Positions 18,243 to 27,639 of a stretch of 64,000 bases of DNA are shown one piece after another. Below the pieces are notes generated by a model. The model was not told where the DNA came from. It did no database searches and saw only the letters and a program-made list of their open reading frames with translations. The stretch lies in NCBI RefSeq assembly GCF_900109465.1, contig NZ_FOAZ01000004.1, positions 372,001 to 436,000 on the forward strand, given 5' to 3'. The position numbers and the translations under genes are program-made. Numbering within the stretch: the stretch's first letter is position 1; each line of letters starts with the position of its first letter. Origin of the DNA: Streptacidiphilus jiangxiensis (GTDB lineage: Bacteria > Actinomycetota > Actinomycetes > Streptomycetales > Streptomycetaceae).

Positions 18243-19213
18243 CGGCAGCTGTGAAGGACGAAATCAGTCGGCTTCCCGTCACCCGGGCTTGCTGCCGCAA
18301 GGCAGAGGTGTCGGCGATCCTCCGCTTCGCGGGCGGTCTGCACATCGTGAGCGGACGCATCGTGATCGAGGCCGAGCTGGACACCGGAGTAGCGGCAAGG
18401 CGGCTGCGCAAGGATCTGCTGGAGATCTTCGGACACTCCTCGGACCTGGTGGTGATGGCCCCCGGCGGGCTGCGCCGCGGCAGCCGGTACGTGGTGCGGG
18501 TGGTCAAGGACGGCGATCTACTGGCCCGACAGACGGGCTTGGTGGACGGGCGTGGACGCCCGATCCGGGGTCTCCCCCCGGCGGTGGTCTCCGGCGCGAC
18601 GTGCGACGCGGAGGCGGCATGGCGAGGTGCGTTCCTCGCGCACGGCTCCCTGACGGAGCCGGGACGGTCCTCCTCCCTGGAGATCACCTGCCCGGGTTCG
18701 GAGGCGGCGCTGGCGCTGGTCGGCGCGGCGCGCCGACTGGGCATCCCCGCGAAGGCGCGGGAGGTGCGGGGTGTGGACCGGGTGGTCATCCGTGACGGTG
18801 ATGCGATCGGCGCGCTGTTGACGCGCCTGGGGGCGCACGAGTCGGTCCTGGCGTGGGAGGAGCGGCGCATGCGCCGCGAGGTCCGGGCCACGGCGAACCG
18901 ACTGGCGAACTTCGACGACGCGAACCTGCGCCGCTCCGCGCGGGCCGCGGTGGCAGCGGGAGCCCGGGTCGGGCGAGCGCTGGAGATCCTGGGCGACGAC
19001 GTGCCGGAGCACCTGGCCGCGGCCGGGCGTCTGCGCATGGAGCACAAGCAGGCCTCCCTGGAGGAGCTCGGCTCCCTGGCGGACCCGCCGCTGACGAAGG
19101 ACGCGGTCGCGGGCCGGATCCGCCGCCTGCTGGCGATGGCCGACAAGCGCGCGACGGAACTGGGGCTGCCGAACACCGAGCACAGCCTCACCGAGGAGAT
19201 GGTGGCGGGCTGA
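18233..19213 (+). CDS. whiA: Sporulation transcription regulator WhiA
   Basis: This encodes 326 residues and is highly similar to the Streptomyces WhiA I remember ([18 protein letters not shown]). N-terminal LAGLIDADG-derived domains occupy about residues 1-200 ([12 protein letters not shown] is part of one). A C-terminal helix-turn-helix lies around 270-320 ([19 protein letters not shown]). WhiA acts with WhiB to start sporulation septation (ftsZ, ftsW, filP targets) in aerial hyphae. The ATG at 18233 has GGAAGG upstream and overlaps yvcK; a second ATG at 18239 forms an ATGA overlap. Confidence 0.97.
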   Translation: MAMTAAVKDEISRLPVTRACCRKAEVSAILRFAGGLHIVSGRIVIEAELDTGVAARRLRKDLLEIFGHSSDLVVMAPGGLRRGSRYVVRVVKDGDLLARQTGLVDGRGRPIRGLPPAVVSGATCDAEAAWRGAFLAHGSLTEPGRSSSLEITCPGSEAALALVGAARRLGIPAKAREVRGVDRVVIRDGDAIGALLTRLGAHESVLAWEERRMRREVRATANRLANFDDANLRRSARAAVAAGARVGRALEILGDDVPEHLAAAGRLRMEHKQASLEELGSLADPPLTKDAVAGRIRRLLAMADKRATELGLPNTEHSLTEEMVAG

Positions 19214-19236
19214 GCTCCCGCAGGTAGTTGCACTTC

Positions 19237-19341
19237 CAGGGGCGCGAGGAACTGCGCGACAAGCCACCGTCTGTGGTGAGTCGCTCAGCGGGCAGGGCCA
19301 TCCGCAGAGGGTGGTTGCTCGCGCAGTTCCTCGCGCCCCTG
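19237..19341. repeat. Long inverted repeat of a type dispersed in Streptomyces genomes; likely terminator
   Basis: Perfect 23-nt arms (19237-19259 and 19319-19341) with the core GGGGCGCGAGGAACTGCGCG flank about 59 nt. The pairing continues inward for about 8 bp with a bulge (CCACC with GGTGG). This core is one I know as a common dispersed intergenic element in Streptomyces, often near gene ends. Here it follows whiA by 24 bp and precedes the gntR promoter. Confidence 0.8.
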
Positions 19342-19353
19342 TTGTTTGTGCTA

Positions 19354-19377
19354 CTTTCCCTAATGAATTAGGGAAAG
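19354..19377. promoter_or_regulatory. Palindromic operator of the GntR regulator
   Basis: Two perfect 11-bp arms, CTTTCCCTAAT and ATTAGGGAAAG, are separated by two bases. The site ends 10 bp before the gntR start codon and is A+T-rich. Position and symmetry fit autoregulation of the GntR-ABC operon. It probably overlaps the core promoter, with TTGTTT at 19342-19347 as a possible -35. Confidence 0.72.
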
Positions 19378-19387
19378 GGGTCAAGCG

Positions 19388-19786
19388 ATGGAGTTCCGCG
19401 TGCGCAAGGGGAGTGGCATCCCCGCCTACCAGCAGATCGTGCAGCAGGCCGAGCAGGCCCTGCGGGTCGGCGCGCTGCGGCCCGGTGACAAGCTGCCCAC
19501 GGCGCGTGAGGTCGTGGCCGCCACCGCCGTGAACCCGAACACCGTGCTGCGGGCCTACCAGGAGCTCCAGCGGGCGGGGCTGGTCGAGTCACGGCAGGGC
19601 CTCGGCACGTTCGTCGTCGGCACGCTCGGCCGTGCCGAGGGCGCGGCCGAGGAGCTGCGCGGAGAGCTGGACGCCTGGGTCGCGAAGGCGCGCGAGCAGG
19701 GCCTCGAACGCGAGGACGTGCTCGCGCTGACGGCCGCCGCCGTCGACCGGCAGTTCCGGACCGCGGATGCCGGGGAGCCGGCGTGA
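19388..19786 (+). CDS. GntR-family transcriptional regulator (YtrA-like)
   Basis: This encodes 132 residues. An N-terminal winged helix (IPAYQQIVQQAEQALRVG to about residue 75, with TAREVVAATAVNPNTVLRAY as recognition segment) is followed by only a short helical tail. This is the YtrA subfamily plan, whose members usually repress an adjacent ABC transporter in response to cell-wall or membrane-active compounds. The stop overlaps the GTG of the ABC ATPase, and a perfect palindrome sits just upstream. Confidence 0.92.
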   Translation: MEFRVRKGSGIPAYQQIVQQAEQALRVGALRPGDKLPTAREVVAATAVNPNTVLRAYQELQRAGLVESRQGLGTFVVGTLGRAEGAAEELRGELDAWVAKAREQGLEREDVLALTAAAVDRQFRTADAGEPA

Positions 19787-20628
19787 TACCCGGCACCGCC
19801 GCCCTGGAGATGGTCGGGCTGACCGTGCGCCACCGGCGCCGCACCCTCCTCGACGCCTGCTCGCTGCGGCTGCCCCGAGGCGCGGTCTGCGGACTCGTCG
19901 GGCCCAACGGCGCGGGCAAGAGCCTGCTGCTGTCGGCGGCTGCCGGCCTCGTCGCCCCGGACGCCGGTCGGATCACCGTGCTGGGGCGGTCCGCCGGGAG
20001 CGACCGGGCACTCCCCGAGGTCGGCTTCCTGGACCAGCACCGCAGCCTGTACCCGCGGATGACCGTCGCGGAACTGCTGGAGACCGGGCGGCGGACCAAC
20101 GTCCGCTGGCACCAGGACCGGGCCCTGGAGCTGCTCCGCCTCGGCCGGGTGCCGCTCGGCGCGAAGGTCGGGGCCCTCTCGGGCGGGCAGCGCACGCTCG
20201 CGGCCCTCGCGCTGGTGCGCGGCAAGGCGCCGCAGCTGATGCTGCTGGACGAGCCGCTCGCCGAGCTCGACCCGCTGGTGCGCCGCGCGGTCCTCGGCCT
20301 GCTCCTGGCCGACGTCGCCGACCACGGCACCACCGTGCTGCTCTCCACCCACATCCTCACCGACCTCGACGAGGTCGTGGACCACCTGGTCCTGCTCGAC
20401 AGCGGGCAGGTCCGGCTGGCGGGCGAGCTGTCCGAGCTGCTCGCCGCGCACCGCTACGTCGACCGGGACGGCGGCCGCGTCCTGGTCCGGCAGGAGACGG
20501 GCGCTCCGGGCGACGACGCCCCGACCCTCGACGAGCTCGTCGTCTGCTACCTCCATGCGCCCGGGACGGGCCGCTGGCTCGCCCCCGGCATGCGCCCCGA
20601 CGCGACGCAGGGAGCGCTGATCGCATGA
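19783..20628 (+). CDS. ABC transporter ATP-binding protein
   Basis: This encodes 281 residues from GTG 19783, overlapping gntR by 4 nt. It has a Walker A GPNGAGKSLL near residue 41, signature LSGGQRTL, Walker B LMLLDEPLAELDP and a switch His in LSTHILTDLDEVVDHLVLL. The C-terminal part is short. It pairs with the overlapping permease gene. Regulation by a YtrA-type repressor suggests export of, or defence against, a cell-envelope-active compound; the substrate is not visible. Confidence 0.9.
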   Translation: MIPGTAALEMVGLTVRHRRRTLLDACSLRLPRGAVCGLVGPNGAGKSLLLSAAAGLVAPDAGRITVLGRSAGSDRALPEVGFLDQHRSLYPRMTVAELLETGRRTNVRWHQDRALELLRLGRVPLGAKVGALSGGQRTLAALALVRGKAPQLMLLDEPLAELDPLVRRAVLGLLLADVADHGTTVLLSTHILTDLDEVVDHLVLLDSGQVRLAGELSELLAAHRYVDRDGGRVLVRQETGAPGDDAPTLDELVVCYLHAPGTGRWLAPGMRPDATQGALIA

Positions 20629-21620
20629 GCGCGCCCACGTGGCAGCTGGTGCCGCTGAAGGTGAGGCGCATCGAGGAGCAGCCCGCTCGCATCGGCGTCC
20701 TCGTCGTGGCCGGGCTTGCCCTGCGCCGTCACCGGCGGCTGATCGTGACGACCGGCCTGGGCCTGCTCGTCCTCGCCTGCTGGACGCTGACCGCGGCCCG
20801 GTCCGTCGCCGCCTCCCAGGCCGACTGGTTCGGGGCCGACTGCGGCGACGCCCGTGCGACAACCGCCTGCGAGGCGCTCGGCTTCGACCTGACCGGGGCG
20901 GTGCGTTCGGCCCTGTACGCGCAGCTCGCCCTGGTGACGGTCCCGCTGCTGGTCGGCGCGCTGCTGGGGGCGCCGCTGTTGGCCAGGGAGTACGAACAGG
21001 GCACGCACCGGACAGCCTGGACCCAGGCCGTCACCCGCGGCCGGTGGCTCGCCGGCCAACTGCTGGTCCTCGGCGGGACCTCACTGCTGACCGGCCTCGT
21101 GGCGGCGGCGCTGGGCGTCCGGTTGATCCAGGCCTCCAGCCCGGCGGTCTTCCCGGAGTCGTCCGGCTTCGGACCGGTGCTGTTCAACTCCTTCGGCCCG
21201 CTGCTGGCGGCCGGCACGCTGCTCGCCTTCGCCGTCGGGGTGCTCTGCGGAGCACTGTGGCGGCGCACGCTCCCGGCGATCGGCGCCACCGTGGCCGGAT
21301 ACGGCGGCCTCGCGCTGCTGCTGACAGCGATCCGGGGCCACCTCTGGCCGGCCCGGACGATCTTCCCGCCGCACGGCTACGACCTGCGTCCGGACGACTG
21401 GCTGATGTCCGACGGCGTTGTCACCGTCGACGGCCATCGGCTCTCCTACGCGCAGTGCGGTCCCGAGGGCGACTGTCCCGCCGGATCGCGCACCTTCGAG
21501 ATCTACCACCCCGCCGCCCAGCTCTGGCCGATGCAGTGGACCGTCGCCGCGATCATGCTCGCGCTCGGTCTGGCCGCCGTGCTGCTCAGCTACCGCGCGC
21601 TCGAACGCAACCGCCTGTAG
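20625..21620 (+). CDS. ABC transporter permease
   Basis: This encodes 331 residues; ATG 20625 forms an ATGA overlap with the ATPase stop. About six hydrophobic helices are seen, the first near residues 38-58 (LIVTTGLGLLVLACWTLT) and the last at the C-terminus (AAIMLALGLAAVLLSYRAL). The segment LLAREYEQGTHRTAWTQAV is typical of ABC-2-like permeases that accompany YtrA regulators. A large extracellular loop before the last helix contains two Cys (CGPEGDC) that could form a disulfide. Confidence 0.87.
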   Translation: MSAPTWQLVPLKVRRIEEQPARIGVLVVAGLALRRHRRLIVTTGLGLLVLACWTLTAARSVAASQADWFGADCGDARATTACEALGFDLTGAVRSALYAQLALVTVPLLVGALLGAPLLAREYEQGTHRTAWTQAVTRGRWLAGQLLVLGGTSLLTGLVAAALGVRLIQASSPAVFPESSGFGPVLFNSFGPLLAAGTLLAFAVGVLCGALWRRTLPAIGATVAGYGGLALLLTAIRGHLWPARTIFPPHGYDLRPDDWLMSDGVVTVDGHRLSYAQCGPEGDCPAGSRTFEIYHPAAQLWPMQWTVAAIMLALGLAAVLLSYRALERNRL

Positions 21621-21675
21621 CCCACCTCGCTCCCCACCCCTCGTCCCCGCGTCCGCGCCGGAGGAGTACTTCGTC

Positions 21676-22878
21676 ATGCCCACTTTCACCCGCCCCCGGC
21701 TGGCCGCCGTCGACGGACTGCGGCTGCTGGCCGCCGCCGGCGTCGCCGCCTACCACTACCTGGGCACGCCGACCCCCGACTTCTGGGGAGTCGGCCGCGA
21801 CCTGCCGACGGCCGCCCCGCTGCTGCACGCGGTCAGCGGGTACGGCTGGCTCGGTGTCGAGGCGTTCTTCCTGATCAGCGGCTTCGTCATCTGCATGAGC
21901 GCCTGGGGTCGCACCCCCGCGCAGTTCGCCGTCTCCCGGATCGCCCGGCTCTTCCCGCTCTACTGGGCGGTCGTCGTCCTGATCGTGCTCGTGGGCAGCC
22001 TCGCCGGGGTGGCCGGGCAGCACTCGGGCGCCCCGACCGATCTGCGCACCAGCCTGGGAAATCTGACGATGATTCCGGGACCGTTGGGGCTGCAGGCCAC
22101 CGACGGCGTGGCCTGGACGCTGTGGGTGGAGGCCCGCTTCTACCTGCTGATGGGCGGGCTGCTGCTGGTCGGGCTGACCTACCGGCGCGCCGTCGCCTTC
22201 GGGTTCCTCTGGCTCACCCTCGCCGCCATCGGCCGCGAGCTGCACTCGGCGGTGCTGGACGAGTTCCTGCTCAGCCAGTACGCGGGGCTCTTCGTCACCG
22301 GCATCGCTCTCTACCTGATCCACCGTTTCGGGCCCGACCTGCTGTTGTGGCTGCTGGCCGGCTTCGCCTGGTGCTACACACTGACGGTGCTGCACGACAG
22401 GGTCGCCCAGCACGCCGTCCCCGCCGCACGCGGGGCGAGCCCGAGTTGGCCGGTGAGCGCGGCCGTGCTGTCCGGATTCCTGGTGCTGCTGGCGCTGGCC
22501 GGTTCCGGCCCGTTCAAGGGCCTGCGCTCCCGGGTACTGATCCACGCGGGCGCGCTCACCTATCCCTTCTACCTGGTGCACCAGAGCCTCGGCGTTCCGG
22601 TGGCCCGCGGTGTGCTCAAGATGCTGCCCGGCGCCGGGCTGCTGCCGGCGGTCGGAGCGGGCCTCTGTTTCTCGTTGCTGCTGGCCACGGCGCTGAACCG
22701 GTGGGTGGACCGCCCCCTCGGCCCGCTGCTGCGCCGCCACCTCACGGCGGCCCTGGACGCGCGGCCCCATGCGCGTTCCCTACCGGAACGCATCCCCCTG
22801 TTCGCAACTGGAGAGAGTGCCAAAAGTCCCCTGTCCACGGGCCGGTCGGATGTGCTCAAGAACACCTTGCGGAGGTAG
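21676..22878 (+). CDS. Membrane acyltransferase, OafA/YrhL family (Acyltransf_3)
   Basis: This encodes 400 residues. ATG 21676 has GAGGAG 9 nt upstream; upstream in-frame codons overlap the permease gene. About ten transmembrane helices are present. The family signature is seen: RLAAVDGLRLLAAAGVAAYH with the catalytic-type His near residue 27, then GWLGVEAFFLISGFVI and the Arg-rich SRIARLFPLYWAV. Members O-acetylate or O-acylate sugars on surface polymers, lipids or antibiotics. The acceptor is unknown. A paralogue with the same order of motifs starts at about 63.3 kb. Confidence 0.9.
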   Translation: MPTFTRPRLAAVDGLRLLAAAGVAAYHYLGTPTPDFWGVGRDLPTAAPLLHAVSGYGWLGVEAFFLISGFVICMSAWGRTPAQFAVSRIARLFPLYWAVVVLIVLVGSLAGVAGQHSGAPTDLRTSLGNLTMIPGPLGLQATDGVAWTLWVEARFYLLMGGLLLVGLTYRRAVAFGFLWLTLAAIGRELHSAVLDEFLLSQYAGLFVTGIALYLIHRFGPDLLLWLLAGFAWCYTLTVLHDRVAQHAVPAARGASPSWPVSAAVLSGFLVLLALAGSGPFKGLRSRVLIHAGALTYPFYLVHQSLGVPVARGVLKMLPGAGLLPAVGAGLCFSLLLATALNRWVDRPLGPLLRRHLTAALDARPHARSLPERIPLFATGESAKSPLSTGRSDVLKNTLRR

Positions 22879-23964
<1,086 letters not shown>

Positions 23965-24009
23965 GCTGCGGCTGACGAGTACGAAGTCGGATAAGCCAGT
24001 GTGAAGCAG

Positions 24010-24041
24010 ACAGGGTCCGGACGGTATCGTCCGGACCCTGT
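24010..24041 (+). terminator. Stem-loop terminator between gap and pgk
   Basis: A perfect 14-bp stem (24010-24023 with 24028-24041) closes a GTAT tetraloop, 46 bp after the gap stop codon. Some read-through into pgk is likely, since no clear pgk promoter is seen in the remaining 57 bp. Confidence 0.85.
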
Positions 24042-24098
24042 GTGCGTGTCACCGATCAACGCCCACTCCACGAAGCAGAAAAGGGACTCAGCCCGATC

Positions 24099-25316
24099 AT
24101 GCAGACCATCGACGACCTGATCGCCGGCCCCGGCGTCGCCGGCAAGCGCGTCTTCGTCCGCGCCGACCTCAACGTGCCGATGTCCGACGGCCTGATCACC
24201 GACGACGGCCGTATCCGTGCCGTGCTGCCGACCATCGTCAAGCTCGTCGAGGCCGACGCCAAGGTGATCGTCGCCTCGCACCTGGGCCGCCCGAAGGGCG
24301 AGCCCGACCCGAAGTTCTCGCTGCTGCAGGCCGCCGAGCGGCTCGCCGAGCTGCTGGGCAAGCCGGTGGCCTTCGCCCAGGACACCGTCGGCCCGGCCGC
24401 GCACGACGCGGTGAACGGCCTGGAGCCCGGCCAGGTGGCCGTCATCGAGAACCTCCGCTTCAACGCGGGGGAGACCAGCAAGGACGACGCCGAGCGCGGC
24501 GAGTTCGCCGACCAGCTCGCCGCCCTCGCGGACCTCTACGTCGGCGACGGCTTCGGTGCGGTGCACCGCAAGCACGCCTCGGTCTACGACCTGCCCGCCC
24601 GCCTGCCGCACGCGGTCGGCCTGCTGATCGGCACCGAGGTGGGTGTGCTCAAGCGCCTGACCGAGGACGTCGAGCGCCCGTACGTGGTCGTGCTCGGCGG
24701 CGCCAAGGTCTCCGACAAGCTCGCCGTGATCGACAACCTGCTCGGCAAGGCCGACCGCATCCTGGTCGGCGGCGGCATGATGTTCACCTTCCTCGCGGCC
24801 CAGGGCCACCAGGTCGGCACCTCGCTGCTGCAGGAGGACCAGATCGCGGTCGTCAAGGAGTACCTGGCCCGGGCCGAGCGCGAGGGCGTGGAGTTCGTGC
24901 TCCCCGTCGACGCGCGCGTCTCCGCCACGTTCCCGGACCTCAAGACGAAGGCCCCCGTCGACGACGTCGAGGTCGTCGGCGTGGACGCCATGCCCGCCGG
25001 CAAGATGGGCCTGGACGTCGGCCCGAAGACCGAGGAGCTGTTCGCGGCCAAGCTGGCCGACGCCAGGACGGTCTTCTGGAACGGCCCCATGGGCGTCTTC
25101 GAGCACCCGGCCTTCGCCGACGGCACCAGCGCCGTCGCCAAGGGTCTGCTGGACTCCGACGCCTTCACCGTCGTCGGCGGCGGCGACTCGGCCGCGGCCG
25201 TGCGCCTGCTCGGCTTCGACGAGACGAAGTTCGGCCACATCTCCACGGGTGGCGGCGCCAGCCTGGAGTACCTCGAAGGCAAGACCCTCCCCGGGCTTGC
25301 CGCACTGGAGAAGTGA
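24099..25316 (+). CDS. pgk: Phosphoglycerate kinase
   Basis: This encodes 405 residues from ATG 24099 ([20 protein letters not shown]). It transfers the acyl phosphate of 1,3-bisphosphoglycerate to ADP. Signature segments are [16 protein letters not shown], the hinge region [11 protein letters not shown], and the nucleotide-binding [10 protein letters not shown] near the C-terminus. An in-frame start at 24042 would lie close to the terminator and lacks family support. The stop is 8 bp before tpiA, so the two are cotranscribed. Confidence 0.96.
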   Translation: MQTIDDLIAGPGVAGKRVFVRADLNVPMSDGLITDDGRIRAVLPTIVKLVEADAKVIVASHLGRPKGEPDPKFSLLQAAERLAELLGKPVAFAQDTVGPAAHDAVNGLEPGQVAVIENLRFNAGETSKDDAERGEFADQLAALADLYVGDGFGAVHRKHASVYDLPARLPHAVGLLIGTEVGVLKRLTEDVERPYVVVLGGAKVSDKLAVIDNLLGKADRILVGGGMMFTFLAAQGHQVGTSLLQEDQIAVVKEYLARAEREGVEFVLPVDARVSATFPDLKTKAPVDDVEVVGVDAMPAGKMGLDVGPKTEELFAAKLADARTVFWNGPMGVFEHPAFADGTSAVAKGLLDSDAFTVVGGGDSAAAVRLLGFDETKFGHISTGGGASLEYLEGKTLPGLAALEK

Positions 25317-25324
25317 TACCTGAC

Positions 25325-26116
25325 ATGACCGACATCGTTCGCAAGCCGCTCATGGCCGGCAACTGGAAGATGAACCTCAACCACCTCGAGGCCATCGCCC
25401 ACACCCAGAAGCTGGCGTTCGCCCTCACCGACAAGGACTACGACGCGGTGGAGGTGGCGGCGCTGACGCCGTTCACCGACCTGCGCTCGGTGCAGACCCT
25501 CGTCGACGGCGACAAGCTGAAGATCAAGTACGGCTCGCAGGACATCTCGGCGCACGACTCCGGCGCCTACACCGGCGAGATCTCCGGTCCGATGCTGGCC
25601 AAGCTGAAGTGCACCTACGCGACGATCGGCCACTCGGAGCGCCGCCAGTACCACGGCGAGAACGAGGAGATCGTCAACGCCAAGGTCAAGGCCGCGTTCC
25701 GCAACGGCATCACGCCGATCCTCTGCGTCGGCGAGGGCCTGGACATCCGCAAGGCCGGCAACCAGGTCTCCTACACCCTCGCCCAGGTCGACGGCGCCCT
25801 CGCCGACGTCCCGGCCGAGCAGGTGGCCACCATCGTCATCGCCTACGAGCCCGTCTGGGCCATCGGCACCGGCGAGGTGGCGACCCCCGAGGACGCGCAG
25901 GAGGTCTGCGGCGCGATCCGGGTGCGCCTGGCCGAGCTGTACGACCAGGCGGTCGCCGACGCCGTCCGCGTCCTGTACGGCGGCTCCGTCAAGGGCAGCA
26001 ACGCGGCCGGGATCATGGCCAAGCCCGACGTGGACGGCGCCCTGGTCGGTGGCGCCTCGCTGGACGCGGAGGAGTTCGTCCGCATCGTCCGCTACCGCGA
26101 CCAGGCTGTCTCGTAG
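25325..26116 (+). CDS. tpiA: Triosephosphate isomerase
   Basis: This encodes 263 residues. It interconverts dihydroxyacetone phosphate and glyceraldehyde-3-phosphate. TIM-barrel catalytic residues are N13 and K15 in AGNWKMN, H103 in IGHSERR and E175 in [11 protein letters not shown]; the phosphate loop is [14 protein letters not shown] 25325 gives the standard N-terminus. A GTG at 25313 overlapping the pgk stop would add four residues. Confidence 0.97.
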   Translation: MTDIVRKPLMAGNWKMNLNHLEAIAHTQKLAFALTDKDYDAVEVAALTPFTDLRSVQTLVDGDKLKIKYGSQDISAHDSGAYTGEISGPMLAKLKCTYATIGHSERRQYHGENEEIVNAKVKAAFRNGITPILCVGEGLDIRKAGNQVSYTLAQVDGALADVPAEQVATIVIAYEPVWAIGTGEVATPEDAQEVCGAIRVRLAELYDQAVADAVRVLYGGSVKGSNAAGIMAKPDVDGALVGGASLDAEEFVRIVRYRDQAVS

Positions 26117-26137
26117 CCGAAGCCCTGGTCGAGAATG

Positions 26138-26168
26138 TTGCAGCCCCGAGCGGCTTTCCACTTAGGAT
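26138..26168 (+). promoter_or_regulatory. Possible sigma-HrdB-type promoter upstream of secG
   Basis: A -35-like TTGCAG (26138-26143) and a -10-like TAGGAT (26163-26168) are 19 bp apart, slightly longer than ideal. The site lies between tpiA and the hairpin preceding secG. Confidence 0.35.
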
Positions 26169-26187
26169 GTCGCACGCCTAAGGTGAT

Positions 26188-26214
26188 AGGGCCCGGGCTT
26201 GTCGCCCGGGCCCT
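26188..26214 (+). terminator. Hairpin between tpiA and secG
   Basis: A perfect 11-bp G+C-rich stem (26188-26198 with 26204-26214) surrounds a 5-nt loop. It lies 71 bp after tpiA and 39 bp before secG, and probably ends the pgk-tpiA transcript. Confidence 0.7.
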
Positions 26215-26253
26215 GTCGCCAGCACGTTCCACACCCGAAAGATAGGTCCGGTT

Positions 26254-26493
26254 GTGATCCTCGGTTTCTCCATCGCGCTGATCTTCTTCAGCGTGATGAT
26301 GGTCATCCTGGTCCTGCTCCACAAGGGCAAGGGCGGCGGCCTGTCCGACATGTTCGGTGGCGGCATGTCCTCCACCGGTGGTGGTTCCGCGGTCGCCGAG
26401 CGCAACCTGGACCGGATCACCATCTTCATGGGCGTCGGCTGGTTCGTCTGCATCATCGTCCTCTCGCTGCTGATGAAGGCCAAGAACGGCTGA
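26254..26493 (+). CDS. secG: Protein translocase subunit SecG
   Basis: This encodes 79 residues with two transmembrane helices (about 2-22 and 57-75) separated by a Gly/Ser-rich cytoplasmic loop (GKGGGLSDMFGGG). This is the standard SecG plan. It assists SecYE/SecA in protein export across the membrane. The start is GTG 26254. It follows pgk-tpiA, an order common in actinobacteria. Confidence 0.95.
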   Translation: MILGFSIALIFFSVMMVILVLLHKGKGGGLSDMFGGGMSSTGGGSAVAERNLDRITIFMGVGWFVCIIVLSLLMKAKNG

Positions 26494-26527
26494 GTCACCG
26501 CAGCTCAGCGGGGTGAAGTCAGGACTT

Positions 26528-26557
26528 CTGACGGAGCGTCGCCACCACGCCTATCAT
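26528..26557 (+). promoter_or_regulatory. Likely housekeeping promoter for the RbpA-family gene
   Basis: CTGACG (26528-26533) and TATCAT (26552-26557) are separated by 18 bp and fit a sigma-HrdB promoter. It would give a leader of about 125 nt. A second -10-like TACACT lies at 26608-26613. Confidence 0.5.
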
Positions 26558-26688
26558 GGGTGACGGTCGTCTCCGAAGAGGGTGTGGGGCGACGCTTATG
26601 CGTTCCGTACACTAGGACGACCTTGGCCCGGGGAGCGCCACCCGGGACGACTTTCGCAGTACCGCACCATCACGCAGGGAGTCAGACC

Positions 26689-27024
26689 GTGGCAAGTGGC
26701 AACGCCATTCGTGGCAGCAGGGTCGGGGCCGGGCCGATGGGAGAGGCCGAGCGTGGCGAGTCCGCCCCGCGCCTCCGCATCTCCTTCTGGTGCGCCAACG
26801 GACACGAGACGAAGCCGAGCTTCGCCTCGGACGCGCAGATCCCGGACACCTGGGACTGTCCGCGCTGCGGTTTCCCGGCCGGCCAGGACGAGGAGAACCC
26901 GCCCGCGCCGCCGCGCACCGAGCCGTACAAGACCCACCTCGCCTACGTGCGTGAGCGTCGCAGCGACGCCGACGGCGAGGCGATCCTCGCCGAGGCGCTC
27001 GCCAAGCTCCGCGGCGAGATCTGA
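26689..27024 (+). CDS. RNA polymerase-binding protein, RbpA family (paralogue type)
   Basis: This encodes 111 residues from GTG 26689, with AGGGAG 8 nt upstream. It carries the RbpA core: a CxxxH...CxxC zinc-ribbon-like centre (FWCANGHET, WDCPRCGFPAG) and a basic C-terminal helix with TEPYKTHLAYVRERRSDAD, corresponding to the THWDMLxERR region of RbpA that contacts sigma. The N-terminus MASGNAIRGSRVGAGPMGEA differs from the main streptomycete RbpA, so this looks like the second copy, sometimes called RbpB. It probably modulates initiation with the principal sigma factor. Many automated annotations call it RbpA. Confidence 0.85.
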   Translation: MASGNAIRGSRVGAGPMGEAERGESAPRLRISFWCANGHETKPSFASDAQIPDTWDCPRCGFPAGQDEENPPAPPRTEPYKTHLAYVRERRSDADGEAILAEALAKLRGEI

Positions 27025-27084
27025 CCGGTGCGGCCCGGAGGCCTCTCCGACGGGATGTCAACTCCCGTACCGAGGAGGCCTCCG

Positions 27085-27636
27085 GTGACTTCTGACCCGT
27101 TACCGGTCGAGCCCTTGCCCGCCACGGCCTGGGCCGTCCTCGGGCTGCTCTCCTTCGGGAGGGAGCTGACGGGTTACGAGCTGAAGAAGTGGGCCGAGCT
27201 GACTCTCGCCCACTTCTTCTGGAGCCCCTCCTCGGCCGAGCTCTACGCCGAGCTGCGCCACCTCGAGCGGTCCGGCCACGTCGCCGTGGACACCCTCCCG
27301 GGTGAACTCGGTGCGCGACGTCGCTACCGGCTCACTCCCTCCGGCGAGGACGCCCTGCGCCGCCGGCTGGCCCACACGCCTCTGCCGCCGGTCGACCCAC
27401 CGCCGGCCTTCCATCTCTGGCTGGGACATCTCCACGACCCGGCCCGCCTGCGCGAACTGCTGCGCGCCGCCCGGGCCCTGGCCGACAAGCGCGCCGCCCA
27501 GGCCGAGACCGACGCGCTCGCCCTCGCGGACTCCCCGGAACTCACCCACGCCGCCCGCGCCCTGCGCCTCGCCGCCCGCGCCCACGCGGACGAACGCGAC
27601 CGCCTCGACGCGGCGTTGGACGACCTCGAAGCCTGA
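27085..27636 (+). CDS. PadR-family transcriptional regulator
   Basis: This encodes 183 residues. GTG 27085 has GAGGAGG 6 nt upstream and is preferred over in-frame starts at 27028 and 27055. The N-terminal winged helix reads TAWAVLGLLSFGRELTGYEL, then SPSSAELYAELRHLERSG, with a wing at ARRRYRLTPSGEDALRR. A C-terminal helical dimerisation arm follows, rich in Ala, Arg and Leu. PadR proteins repress detoxification or transport genes. It converges with the CGNR gene, with only 3 bp between stop codons. The target is unknown. Confidence 0.88.
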   Translation: MTSDPLPVEPLPATAWAVLGLLSFGRELTGYELKKWAELTLAHFFWSPSSAELYAELRHLERSGHVAVDTLPGELGARRRYRLTPSGEDALRRRLAHTPLPPVDPPPAFHLWLGHLHDPARLRELLRAARALADKRAAQAETDALALADSPELTHAARALRLAARAHADERDRLDAALDDLEA

Positions 27637-27639
27637 GCG

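Noticed and set aside
26500-26688. A sigma-R (oxidative stress) promoter for the RbpA-family gene
   Set aside because: Known for the main rbpA of Streptomyces, but no GGAAT-N18-GTT pattern was seen here; a housekeeping-type pair fits better.
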